Positions 7,651-15,165 of a stretch of 64,000 nucleotides of DNA are shown here, in pieces. A program made the position numbers and the translations under genes. This DNA is from JBHGXV01 sp041920505. GTDB taxonomy: Bacteria; Bacillota; Bacilli; Brevibacillales; Brevibacillaceae. Location: positions 124,001 to 188,000 of the forward strand of contig JBHGXV010000039.1 of the NCBI GenBank assembly GCA_041920505.1, given 5' to 3'. Position 1 is the first letter of the stretch. Each line of letters starts with the position of its first letter. The notes below the pieces were generated by a model that was given only the letters and a program-made list of their open reading frames with translations, ran no database searches and had not been told where the DNA came from.

Positions 7651-8004
7651 TTATTTGAAAAAACGAATCGTCAACGGATAGCGGTACGCACGCCCTTCGT
7701 TGGCCCGAAGCGCGGCGATGATCACCGCGACCAGCCAGAACACGCCAAGCGCCACCAGCAGCACGAACCCGATCAGAATCAGTATCAGCAAAGTGGAAAC
7801 CGCCGCGTAAATCGTGACGCTGATCGCAAAGTTGAGCGCCTCCTTGCCCTGCAGGTCGACGAACGGAGAAGATTCCCGCTTGATCAGCCAGACGATCAAG
7901 GGCCCCAGCACGTTGCCCAGCGGAACGACAAAACCGCAAAACGCCGCGAGATGAACGACCGTCGCCCACATCCGCTCCTCTTTGTTCGGTACATACGATT
8001 CCAT
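7651..8004 (-). CDS. DUF4870-family small membrane protein
   Basis: A 117-residue protein starting at ATG 8004 behind GAGGGGGC. The sequence EERMWATVVHLAAFCGFVVPLGNVLGPLIVW, followed by the conserved charged loop KRESSPFVDLQGKEALNF and two further hydrophobic segments, matches the DUF4870 (Tic20-like) pattern with about three to four membrane helices. The function of the family is not established. It is transcribed alone between the acyl-CoA operon and the terminator of the Cys-rich gene. Confidence 0.8.
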   Translation of the reverse strand: MESYVPNKEERMWATVVHLAAFCGFVVPLGNVLGPLIVWLIKRESSPFVDLQGKEALNFAISVTIYAAVSTLLILILIGFVLLVALGVFWLVAVIIAALRANEGRAYRYPLTIRFFK

Positions 8005-8078
8005 CTGAACGCCCCCTCTTAGTCAGTCTACGATTCATTATAGGAAAACTTGCCCGATATTGGCGATAACGCCTCCAC

Positions 8079-8108
8079 AAAAAAAGAAAGAGCGCCATAG
8101 GCGCCCTC
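8079..8108 (-). terminator. Terminator of the Cys-rich gene
   Basis: On the minus strand GAGGGCGCC pairs with GGCGCTCTT around a short loop, followed by TCTTTTTTT. It sits just after the stop of the Cys-rich peptide gene. Confidence 0.85.
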
Positions 8109-8113
8109 GCTGC

Positions 8114-8332
8114 TTAGTATCTGCTGTCCCATCCATGCCCCATGTGGCCGTCATAATGGTGCATCATCGAGGAAGACGAGTCGTAGTGGCCGCCCCCGTG
8201 TTTGCAGTAGTCACGGCATTTCGTTTTGTAGTACGGAACCAAATGACAAACTTTTTTGTAATACTTCTTCTTGCAGCACTTTCTACAGTGGCATTTGACC
8301 TTGCAATGGGATTTGTGGCATCCGCAGCTCAT
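8114..8332 (-). CDS. Small Cys/His/Tyr-rich protein, possible spore coat or metal-binding peptide
   Basis: A 72-residue, very basic protein with a good ribosome site (GAGGGGGTGAAC) before ATG 8332 and its own terminator, so it is very likely real. The first 45 residues carry ten cysteines among Lys, His and Tyr (for example HCKVKCHCRKCCKK). The tail is rich in His, Gly, Ser and Met (HHYDGHMGHG). Such composition occurs in cross-linked coat proteins of endospores and in metal-binding peptides. I cannot name a family. No signal peptide or membrane segment is visible. An isolated, own-terminator unit fits a late sporulation gene, but no clear sigma-K or sigma-E promoter could be recognised upstream. 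Confidence 0.7.
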   Translation of the reverse strand: MSCGCHKSHCKVKCHCRKCCKKKYYKKVCHLVPYYKTKCRDYCKHGGGHYDSSSSMMHHYDGHMGHGWDSRY

Positions 8333-8430
8333 TTGTTCACCCCCTCAGTGGCTGGTACAGTTACAAGGTATGTCGAGGGTGACAGTTGCGAATGGTACAC
8401 GCGTCTACGTCCGGGAAAATCAGCGGATGT

Positions 8431-9354
8431 CTAGCCGGGCTTGCTCATTTCGCCGCTTTTCCCCAGATCGGTGATGACAGCGGCGCGACGGCGCTCCGCC
8501 CAGAATACCCCGGTGAGAATCAGAACGCCGCCGACCAGCGTGCGCCAGGTGACAGTTTCTCCCAGCAAGAGGATGGCGGTGACGACGCTCACCAGCGGCA
8601 GGGTGTTCAGATACAGACCGGCGCTGCCGGCAGACACCCCCTCCATCCCCTTGTTCCACAGCCAGTAGCCGAGGATCGTCGGTCCGACGACGAGAAAGGC
8701 GATGCTGCCCACGCTTTTGGGCGTCACCGACGGCCAGCCGAACACGGCCACCTCCACAGCCGCCGCGGGCAAAAGCATCAGAGCGCCCAGAGCCAGGGTG
8801 AGAGCGGTAACCAGTTCGCTCGGCAATTTTTCCTCGCCTTTGGGGCGCTTCAGTTGGATGACATAAACCGCCCAGATGAGACAACTGACCAGCACCAGGA
8901 TGTCTCCGATCCGGGAACTGCTGTTCGCCCCATCCGGCTGGACGGAAATCAGCAACACACCCGTTATCCCCAGCATCAGACCGCTCCACTGGGGCAGGGT
9001 GATCCGTTCTTTCAGCCAAAACCCGGCCAACAAGAGCGTAAACAGCGGCAGCGAGGCGCTGAGGATGCTCGCGTTTACGCCGCTGGTCAGGGCAATTCCG
9101 TAGTAGTTGAACAGGAAATACCCGGCCACGCCCGTGAACGACAGCGCCGCGAGCCGCCGCCAGCGGACGGGCTGGTGCGGATTGCCGCGCCGCCAGCGGG
9201 TCCAGGCCAGCGGCAACATCAACAGACTGGCCAGGCCAAGCCGAATCAGAATCAAGGTAAACGGATGCACGCCCTCCAACGCCCACTTGTTCGGCGCAAT
9301 CGTCGTCCCCCACAGGATGACTGCGGCGACCAGCATGATGGTGGCTCTGTTCAC
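8431..9354 (-). CDS. EamA/DMT-family transporter
   Basis: A 307-residue integral membrane protein with ten predicted helices arranged as two EamA repeats (about 5-135 and 150-285), the typical drug/metabolite transporter layout. It begins MNRATIMLVAAVILWGTTIAPNKWAL and uses a GTG start behind GAGGAATC. The second repeat holds GPTILGYWLWNKGMEGVSAG, a common DMT motif. Members export amino acids, nucleobases or drugs; the substrate is unknown. It follows the GntR gene by 31 bp and is probably in the same transcript and under its control. Confidence 0.85.
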   Translation of the reverse strand: MNRATIMLVAAVILWGTTIAPNKWALEGVHPFTLILIRLGLASLLMLPLAWTRWRRGNPHQPVRWRRLAALSFTGVAGYFLFNYYGIALTSGVNASILSASLPLFTLLLAGFWLKERITLPQWSGLMLGITGVLLISVQPDGANSSSRIGDILVLVSCLIWAVYVIQLKRPKGEEKLPSELVTALTLALGALMLLPAAAVEVAVFGWPSVTPKSVGSIAFLVVGPTILGYWLWNKGMEGVSAGSAGLYLNTLPLVSVVTAILLLGETVTWRTLVGGVLILTGVFWAERRRAAVITDLGKSGEMSKPG

Positions 9355-9385
9355 AGCGGATTCCTCGCTTTCCGGTCAAATGGCG

Positions 9386-10330
9386 TCACTGGGTGACGAT
9401 CTTGCGCAACTCGTTGATGCCGTGGTGGTCGGGAATCTCGCGGAACTCCTTTACTTTCGGCAAGGTCAACAGGTGCGGCCGCGTCATGTATCCCGGTTTG
9501 GAGATGTAGACCACGTCACAACTGGTGATCAGGTCAAACACGTCGGGATGGTTGGCTTCGATCGTGTGCAGGCGGAGATGCTTGATCCCCGCGTTGTGCA
9601 AATCGACGATCATCCCTTCCGCGCCCCGGGTCGTCGCGCAGATCAATCCGACGTTGGTGTTGCGCGGGTAGGCGTCCATCTCGGGTATCACCACGGTCGG
9701 ATCGGGAATGAAATCGAGGCTGACCACCGGCGGCGCCTCACGCGGCAGCGATTGTTTCAGTTTGGAAATCACCGAAGGATGGACGACTATCGCCTTGTAC
9801 TGGTGCAAAAAGTCGGTGGTTTGACTCAGGCGCTCCCAAAAGGCGTTAAGCGTCCACCCCTCGATCATGATGCTCGGCAGATGGTACTGCACCAGCCGAC
9901 AGTATTCGGCCAGCTCCAGTTCGGTGAAGCGGAGAAACAGCACCGGCAAATGGTTGATTTCCTCCATCACCACGGACAACACGCGGTAAAAGTCGTCCAG
10001 CGTGAACCCCATCGCCTTCACCTTGTGCAGGGTTTCTTTGGCGAGCAGGGTCAGATGGGCCGGATTGCGTGTCAACAACGGATCGTTGACGATGTTGCTC
10101 ACCGTTGTCCCCCGCCCCTGACGCGAATCGACCAGCCCTTCCTGCTGCAGCCGCAAGTAGACACTGCGCACGGTGTTGTAGTTCACCTGCAGGCGGGCGG
10201 CCAGGTCGCGCACGGTAGGCAATTGGGTATGCGTCGGCAATTCGCCGCTGCGGATCAGGGACGCGATCTGCTGGTACAGTTGTTCGTGGTACGGCATCGA
10301 CGATTCTTTCTGTAAGGACAGGCGAAGCAT
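9386..10330 (-). CDS. GntR-family (YtrA-like) transcriptional regulator with long effector domain
   Basis: A 314-residue regulator. Residues about 12-78 form a GntR winged helix (PYHEQLYQQIASLIRSGELP, then VRDLAARLQVNYNTVRSVYLRLQQEGLV). The remaining 230 residues form an effector or dimerisation domain; stretches such as VVSLDFIPDPTVVIPEMD and GLICATTRGAEGMIVDLHNAG suggest an alpha/beta ligand-binding fold. Length is much greater than classic YtrA (about 130 residues). Start ATG 10330 lies behind GGAGGAATT. An AT-rich inverted repeat overlapping the probable promoter at 10383-10405 is a candidate autoregulatory site. The downstream EamA exporter is the likely target. Confidence 0.82.
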   Translation of the reverse strand: MLRLSLQKESSMPYHEQLYQQIASLIRSGELPTHTQLPTVRDLAARLQVNYNTVRSVYLRLQQEGLVDSRQGRGTTVSNIVNDPLLTRNPAHLTLLAKETLHKVKAMGFTLDDFYRVLSVVMEEINHLPVLFLRFTELELAEYCRLVQYHLPSIMIEGWTLNAFWERLSQTTDFLHQYKAIVVHPSVISKLKQSLPREAPPVVSLDFIPDPTVVIPEMDAYPRNTNVGLICATTRGAEGMIVDLHNAGIKHLRLHTIEANHPDVFDLITSCDVVYISKPGYMTRPHLLTLPKVKEFREIPDHHGINELRKIVTQ

Positions 10331-10382
10331 GGCAAAAATTCCTCCAACGGTTGCATAAAATGACAGCTCATCACGGTATCCG

Positions 10383-10405
10383 ATTTTAATAGTATATCAA
10401 TTAAA
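10383..10405 (-). promoter_or_regulatory. Candidate GntR operator overlapping promoter
   Basis: TTTTAAT and ATTAAAA form a perfect 7-bp inverted repeat around a 9-bp centre. On the minus strand the centre contains TATACT/TACTAT with TTGACT 15-17 bp upstream. A bound regulator would block the promoter of the GntR-EamA unit. Confidence 0.5.
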
Positions 10406-10524
10406 AAAGTCAGTCAATATCCACAGCCAGCATAACCCCGTGCGCCGGAATCCACTCTTCGCCTGGCGCGACCAATCAGGCGACAGGCCAGACAGGCACC
10501 CGGGCGCGCGGGTCACGCTTACGC

Positions 10525-10752
10525 TTACTCGTCTTCTTCGCCGTCCTCGTCGTCGCTTACGTAGATGATCTCGACGCCCAACTCCCGCAACAGACCGAGC
10601 ACCGCGTCATTCAACTGCTCGTCCCGCAAGAGGCCAAGGCTTTCCACCAGCTCCAGTTCCTCCAGATCGCCCGCCTCGGCGTCCTCGATCAGCTCGATCA
10701 CCTCGGTCATGCCGCGTTCTTGCAGGGTGCAAAGAATCTCTTCTTTCGTCAT
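10525..10752 (-). CDS. Small acidic protein, faint similarity to sigma-70 region 1.1
   Basis: A 75-residue, strongly acidic protein starting at ATG 10752 behind GGAAAGGTG. It opens MTKEEILCTLQERGMTEVIELIE and ends in an acidic tail SDDEDGEEDE. The stretch RDEQLNDAVLGLLRELGVEIIYV followed by the acidic tail recalls sigma-70 region 1.1 (helix, then G-(I/V)-x-hydrophobic strand, then Asp/Glu run), a DNA-mimicking module that guards the polymerase channel. The resemblance is by eye and weak. It stands alone, divergent from the DUF309 gene, with no other clue to function. It could equally be an unrelated acidic helical protein. Confidence 0.6.
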   Translation of the reverse strand: MTKEEILCTLQERGMTEVIELIEDAEAGDLEELELVESLGLLRDEQLNDAVLGLLRELGVEIIYVSDDEDGEEDE

Positions 10753-10853
10753 CAGGGACACACCTTTCCGTCTAAACTGTAGCGTTGGCTTTTCGTATCC
10801 GTCCATCCTGATTATAATCGACGTAAGCCAAAAACACACGGGAGCGGTGATTC

Positions 10854-11387
10854 ATGTACCCGAACGCGTACATCGCGTACCTCGTTCACTTCCACGGAGA
10901 CCGCGATTATTTCGAATGTCACGAACGTCTGGAAGAATACTGGAAAAGCATGCCCAAAACAGAGCGCAGCCCGCTGTGGGTCGGCCTGATCCAGATCGCC
11001 GTCGCCCAGTACCACCATCGCCGCAGTAACCTCGCCGGCGCCGGCAAACTGATGGCAAGCGCGATCCGGCTTCTCGCCCAGAGCAAACCGCAGCTTGGCG
11101 AGCTCGGACTGGACGCGGACGCGCTGCTCGCCCGCCTCAAGGAACGACTCCGGGCCATCGGCAACGGCGAGCCGTATCGGAGCTTTGATTTGCCGATCGT
11201 CGACCCCGGACTGCGCGCCCGCTGCGAAGCAGGCTGCCAGGCGATCGGCCGACGCCTGGGCGAAGCGAGCGACATCACCGACACGTTTCTCTTGCACAAG
11301 CACACCCTGCGGGATCGCAGCGCGGTGATTCGCGAGCGGGAAGAGCGCCTGCGGGCCAAACGCGGAAAGCGGCCGCAAAAGCCGTGA
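10854..11387 (+). CDS. DUF309-family protein
   Basis: A 177-residue protein on the plus strand starting at ATG 10854 behind GGGAGCGGTG. The DUF309 signature is clear: HFHGDRDYFECHERLEEYW (about 12-30) and the second helix pair VGLIQIAVAQYHHRRSNLAGA (about 43-63), with conserved His, Asp and Glu residues that may bind a metal. The family has no proven biochemical function. The C-terminus is basic (RAKRGKRPQKP). It is convergent with the CPBP gene and divergent from the small acidic gene. Confidence 0.85.
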   Translation: MYPNAYIAYLVHFHGDRDYFECHERLEEYWKSMPKTERSPLWVGLIQIAVAQYHHRRSNLAGAGKLMASAIRLLAQSKPQLGELGLDADALLARLKERLRAIGNGEPYRSFDLPIVDPGLRARCEAGCQAIGRRLGEASDITDTFLLHKHTLRDRSAVIREREERLRAKRGKRPQKP

Positions 11388-11429
11388 GTCTGACGGCGGA
11401 TGCTGCCATCCGGGACGGGCCGCCGGACG

Positions 11430-12119
11430 TCAGTAGATCCAGGCGATCAGCACGGTGACGATGGCCAGATCGGCGAGCAAGTGGCTCAGCCAAGCGGCCC
11501 AGATGGCGCGATAGGTGATTTTCAGCAGGGCAAACAACAGCCCGACCAAAAACACCAGTCCGGTAATCACCCCGCCCCAGGCCCAGCCGAACAGAACGAC
11601 GCCGATGATCAGATGATAGAGACTGAAAAACAGGCTGCTTGCCACCATCGCCTTGCGCCGCGAGAGAGAGGCAAGCAACCGCTCCAGCACAAACCCGCGC
11701 CACAACAACTCTTCGAAAAAGGAGTTGAGCACGGTCAGGTAGGCGGCAAACCAGCCGATCCAACCGGCGGTGAGTCCCCAGCGGGTCAATACGGCGCGGA
11801 TGTGTTCCGGACTGACGCCCGCGAGCACCAGCAACCGGTAGCCGGCCACAATCGCGGCAAACAGACAGACGCCCGTGGCCAGTCCGAGGAAGAGACCCTC
11901 TCCCCGCCGCCAGATGCCGTCGCCCCACGCTTCCCGCCAGTGTCGGCGGGCATCCCCCTCCCACAGACGGTGCGACAGCGGGATGCCGAGGCAGGCGATC
12001 AGGTGGAAGCTGACAAAGGTGACGAACAGGCTTTGCCGCGCGATCAGGCCGTAAAAGATTGTCAAGGTGGCAAAGCCGCTGTAACACACGGTCAACAACA
12101 GCGATCGCTTCCGGTTCAT
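11430..12119 (-). CDS. CPBP-family intramembrane metalloprotease
   Basis: A 229-residue membrane protein with about seven helices, starting at ATG 12119 behind AAGGAGGGAC. The CPBP (Abi) motif EELLWRGFVLERL (E136, E137, R141) and the helix FFSLYHLIIG with His-169 match the Glu/His metal-site pattern of the prenyl-protease-like family. Members process prenylated or bacteriocin peptides or act as scaffold proteins. Substrate unknown. Single gene, convergent with DUF309 (gap 42 bp). Confidence 0.82.
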   Translation of the reverse strand: MNRKRSLLLTVCYSGFATLTIFYGLIARQSLFVTFVSFHLIACLGIPLSHRLWEGDARRHWREAWGDGIWRRGEGLFLGLATGVCLFAAIVAGYRLLVLAGVSPEHIRAVLTRWGLTAGWIGWFAAYLTVLNSFFEELLWRGFVLERLLASLSRRKAMVASSLFFSLYHLIIGVVLFGWAWGGVITGLVFLVGLLFALLKITYRAIWAAWLSHLLADLAIVTVLIAWIY

Positions 12120-12328
12120 CCCCCCGTCCCTCCTTGTGTGGGAAAAAGCGGGTATAGTGTTCCCGATTGGGCGGAAATCCAATCCAACAATCACCTTTCC
12201 GGAATGCGGGCAATGGTGGTATACTAATGGTTGTGATGCTGATCCTCGTCACCAATAACCCTGGTAATCATCAGGTTTATGTTGTAAAATAAAAGGCAAC
12301 CCATTTTGGCACGAGAGGAGTTGGACAG

Positions 12329-12814
12329 ATGAGCCATCAGATATCGCCAACACTCCTGGGGACGCTCTTCGGGCTATTCATGGCGGCCATGATCATTATC
12401 GTTCGGCTGCGTGCCGCCAAGAAACCGGTGTCGATACGCAAGATCGTCGCTCCGCCGCTGTTTATGACCACCGGATTCGCCATGTTTCACTTTCCGGAGA
12501 CGATCACCCCTTTTTCCTATGACCTGATTGCCTTTCTCATCGGCACCCTGTTTTCCATCCCGCTGATCCTCTCTTCCCGGTTTGAGGTCGTGGGCGACGA
12601 TATTTACCTGAAGCGCTCCAAGGCGTTTATCGGAATTTTGCTGGCCCTGTTCGTGATTCGCTTTATCGTCAAGCTGTTCGTCGGCGACGTGTTTACGCCG
12701 ATGCAGACGGCCGGTTTGTTCTTCGTGCTCGCTTACGGTATGATCGTGCCGTGGCGCGTGGCGATGCTGATCAACTACCGGCAGCTCGTCAAACGCAACC
12801 TGATTCGCACCTGA
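12329..12814 (+). CDS. CcdC-family membrane protein
   Basis: A 161-residue plus-strand membrane protein with about four to five helices, starting at ATG 12329 behind GAGAGGAG. The sequence RKIVAPPLFMTTGFAMFHFPET and the C-terminal YGMIVPWRVAMLINYR match the CcdC (DUF1453) family, named for its position near ccdA in Bacillus. The precise role is unknown; an involvement in cytochrome c biogenesis was suspected from gene context only. A TAAAAT -10 lies about 50 bp upstream. A strong bidirectional terminator follows. Confidence 0.8.
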   Translation: MSHQISPTLLGTLFGLFMAAMIIIVRLRAAKKPVSIRKIVAPPLFMTTGFAMFHFPETITPFSYDLIAFLIGTLFSIPLILSSRFEVVGDDIYLKRSKAFIGILLALFVIRFIVKLFVGDVFTPMQTAGLFFVLAYGMIVPWRVAMLINYRQLVKRNLIRT

Positions 12815-12841
12815 CCCGGCGACACACGGCAACTCTTTTAC

Positions 12842-12892
12842 AAAAAAACAGCCGACCGCTCCCGCCTGATTGCGAGAGCGGTCGGTTTTTTT
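12842..12892. terminator. Bidirectional terminator between CcdC and MFS genes
   Basis: CCGACCGCTC pairs with GAGAGCGGTCGG. The stem is followed by TTTTTTT on the plus strand and by TGTTTTTTT on the minus strand, so it serves both convergent genes. Confidence 0.9.
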
Positions 12893-12923
12893 CTGGGCCG
12901 AACAGCTTATCGTTCGAGGCCGG

Positions 12924-14159
12924 TCACTCGGGCGACTCCGAAGCCGTCCTGGTTCTCTGCCCGGCAGGAAGACGCAAGAGCGGGATGATCGACAGCAGTC
13001 CGGCGATGAACAACAAGGCCGCGATCTGATACATCCCGACAAGGGAGAACCATTCCTTGAGCGGAGCGGTAAGGCTCATCGTCACCAGCATCGCGCCGGA
13101 GAACAGCGGGGTCAGGATGCCGTTTACCCGGCCGACGAACGCCGTCTCGGTGTTTTGCAGGATCAGCGTATTGGCGCCGATGTGGATAGAGGGCAAGAAC
13201 AGCCCGCCCGCAAACTGGGCGGCCAATGTCAGCCACACTTGGCCGGACAGCCCGGAGAGACTGATGCCCAAAGCGTTCACCAGCATCCCGATCATCAACA
13301 GCTTTTGCGGCAAAAGCGTGCGGGCAAACGCCATGGCCATCGCGCCGCCCGCAATCATTCCCGCTCCGTTGGCGGTCAGAAGCCACTGCAGGCTTTCTTT
13401 CGGCAGGCCGAGCCGGTCGGTAACCAAAAGAACGGTGAGTGGCTGGATCAGACCCAGCCCAAGCCCGGCGGCGAGAAAGCACACGCCCAAAAGCGTGAGC
13501 GGCTTGCTGGCCAGCACGTAGCGGACGCCTTCGATCATCTCCCTTTGCAAGCTGCCCGCCTGTTTCCCCTCATTCTCCGCCCGATCAGAGGGAATGAAAG
13601 CCAGCGTCGCCGCCGTCAACAAAAACGCCGCTACGGTCAGCGCCATCGACACCTCGATGCCGAAGTGCTGGTACACAAAGGTCCCCATGACCGGTCCTGC
13701 CACCATAAACAGGGCAAACAAGGTTTGGTAGAGCGAAATCGCCGCTTGCAACTGCGATTCCGGGAGGTGTGTTTTCAACAACTTCAAGCCGGACGGCTGG
13801 GAAAACTGGGACAAAATGGCCGAAACCAGCGTGGCGAAAAACACCGCCTTCCAGGTACCGGACAAGAAGGCCAACAGAACGGCCAGCACCGAGAGCGCGC
13901 TTAAAAGATCGCACCAGATCATCGTCTGTTTCGGCCGCCAGCGGTCGGCGAACGTGCCGCCGATGAACGAAAACACAAACATCGGGGCAAATTCGGCCAT
14001 GTAAATCATCGACAGCGCGAACGGGTCGTTGTTGGTTCGCTCCACGATGTACAGGAGCACCGCGAAGTTTCGCACCCAGATGCCGATTTGCATAAACACG
14101 CCTGAAACAAGGATCGCCTGAACGACACGATTTCGGAACAGAGCTGATGTGTTTGCCAT
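12924..14159 (-). CDS. MFS transporter
   Basis: A 411-residue major facilitator with 12 hydrophobic helices. The start is ATG 14159, preceded by AGGAGG and seven Ts; an in-frame GTG at 14207 would add 16 residues. The signature FIGGTFADRWRPKQTMIWCDLLSA lies between helices 2 and 3, and the family resembles macrolide or multidrug exporters of the MefA/YfiS type. The substrate is unknown. The leader contains a terminator-like hairpin that includes the ribosome site and an inverted repeat near the promoter, features common in inducible resistance genes. Confidence 0.85.
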   Translation of the reverse strand: MANTSALFRNRVVQAILVSGVFMQIGIWVRNFAVLLYIVERTNNDPFALSMIYMAEFAPMFVFSFIGGTFADRWRPKQTMIWCDLLSALSVLAVLLAFLSGTWKAVFFATLVSAILSQFSQPSGLKLLKTHLPESQLQAAISLYQTLFALFMVAGPVMGTFVYQHFGIEVSMALTVAAFLLTAATLAFIPSDRAENEGKQAGSLQREMIEGVRYVLASKPLTLLGVCFLAAGLGLGLIQPLTVLLVTDRLGLPKESLQWLLTANGAGMIAGGAMAMAFARTLLPQKLLMIGMLVNALGISLSGLSGQVWLTLAAQFAGGLFLPSIHIGANTLILQNTETAFVGRVNGILTPLFSGAMLVTMSLTAPLKEWFSLVGMYQIAALLFIAGLLSIIPLLRLPAGQRTRTASESPE

Positions 14160-14192
14160 AAAAAAACCTCCTGATCCGGTTTCCGGACAGGA
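14160..14192 (-). promoter_or_regulatory. Terminator-like hairpin enclosing the MFS ribosome-binding site
   Basis: On the minus strand TCCTGTCCGG pairs with CCGGATCAGGA (one bulge, 3-nt loop), followed by GGTTTTTTT and the ATG. The hairpin plus T-run could stop transcription, and the SD AGGAGG is partly inside the stem, so either attenuation or translational gating is possible. Confidence 0.5.
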
Positions 14193-14257
14193 GTCGTTTG
14201 CACGCACAAAACGCTTATTCTTCCCCGCAAGGGAACGAACCAGGCTGTGTGAGCATA

Positions 14258-14316
14258 CTAATCCTGTACAGAAACCGCTCGCAAGATACGAATCGTTTTC
14301 ATGTCAACAGGATTAG
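14258..14316. promoter_or_regulatory. Inverted repeat CTAATCCTGT/ACAGGATTAG around candidate MFS promoter
   Basis: CTAATCCTGT (14258-14267) and ACAGGATTAG (14307-14316) are perfect 10-bp inverted arms 39 bp apart. On the minus strand TTGCGA, 18 bp and TAGTAT form a possible promoter whose -10 overlaps one arm. This suggests a regulator looping or dimer site for the MFS gene. Confidence 0.4.
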
Positions 14317-14517
14317 ATCATCATTGGCCTTAGGTTCACCCTTTCATGTTGATAAAACTCAGGCTACCACAAGCCTACACGAATAGCAAGAGAAAAAATT
14401 CTCGGGTTTATGGCCCCTGCCGTTTCAACAAGCGGGGTGTCGGCCTGTCACGCATCTCTACGGGTTTTGCGCGGCAGACTTCCCTGCGCAGGCAAAAGCG
14501 AAAGACTGCGTGGGCTC
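14317..14517. other. Gap between pyrE and MFS leader
   Basis: No supported gene. On the minus strand AGGCT/AGCCT with a following GTTTT (about 14356-14376) makes only a weak terminator candidate for the pyr operon. AT content is higher than the flanks. Confidence 0.4.
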
Positions 14518-15165
14518 TCAGGCGTAAAACGTCTTCGGCGACTGTCGCCACGCGCTCAAAAACCGCTCCTGCTCGGCGCTGATCACGCCTTGCTCGCGGG
14601 CCGTCTCCAACAGGGCGGTGTAGGTGGAAAGCGTCGCAAACGGGATGCCTGCGTCCGCAAACAGGGCTTCCGCTTCGGGGAACTGGTAGGAAAAGATCGC
14701 CAGCACGCCGAGCACCTGGCCGCCCTCGGCCTGGACGGCTTGCGCGGCCTTGAGCGAACTGCCCCCGGTGGAGATCAGGTCTTCGATGACGACTGCTTTT
14801 TGCCCGGGAGCAAGCGCCCCTTCGATCTGGTTTTGGCGGCCGTGCCCTTTGGCCTTGTCCCGGACGTAGATCATCGGCAGGTTCATCCGTTCCGCCACCC
14901 AGGCGGCGTGCGGGATGCCCGCCGTCGCCGTCCCGGCGATCACCTCGGCTTCGGGATGGCGCTCGCGGATGGCGGCCACGAAGCTGTCGGCGATCTCGGC
15001 GCGGACCGCCGGATGCGACATGGTAATCCGGTTGTCGCAGTAGATCGGCGACCGGATGCCCGACGTCCAGGTAAACGGCTCGTCGGGGCGCAAGTGGACA
15101 GCGCCGATCGCAAGCAAATGGGCGGCGATCCGTTTGGCCTCTGGTGTCACACTGGTTTGGCTCAT
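14518..15165 (-). CDS. pyrE: Orotate phosphoribosyltransferase
   Basis: A 215-residue enzyme that joins orotate with PRPP to give orotidine 5'-phosphate, step five of pyrimidine synthesis. The PRPP-binding motif VVIEDLISTGGSSLKA is clear, as is the flexible loop RDKAKGHGRQNQIEG. The start is ATG 15165 behind AGAAGGAGAGG, overlapping the pyrF stop (ATGA), which couples translation. Last gene of the pyr operon. Confidence 0.96.
   Translation of the reverse strand: MSQTSVTPEAKRIAAHLLAIGAVHLRPDEPFTWTSGIRSPIYCDNRITMSHPAVRAEIADSFVAAIRERHPEAEVIAGTATAGIPHAAWVAERMNLPMIYVRDKAKGHGRQNQIEGALAPGQKAVVIEDLISTGGSSLKAAQAVQAEGGQVLGVLAIFSYQFPEAEALFADAGIPFATLSTYTALLETAREQGVISAEQERFLSAWRQSPKTFYA

Noticed and set aside
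13555..13610. Possible frameshift in the MFS gene
   Set aside because: The reading frame is continuous across the central loop; the acidic stretch SDRAENEGK is a normal cytoplasmic loop.
14006..14230. Possible 74-codon leader frame overlapping the MFS start
   Set aside because: It would begin with TTG without a ribosome site and runs out of frame deep into the transporter gene; the hairpin explains the region better.
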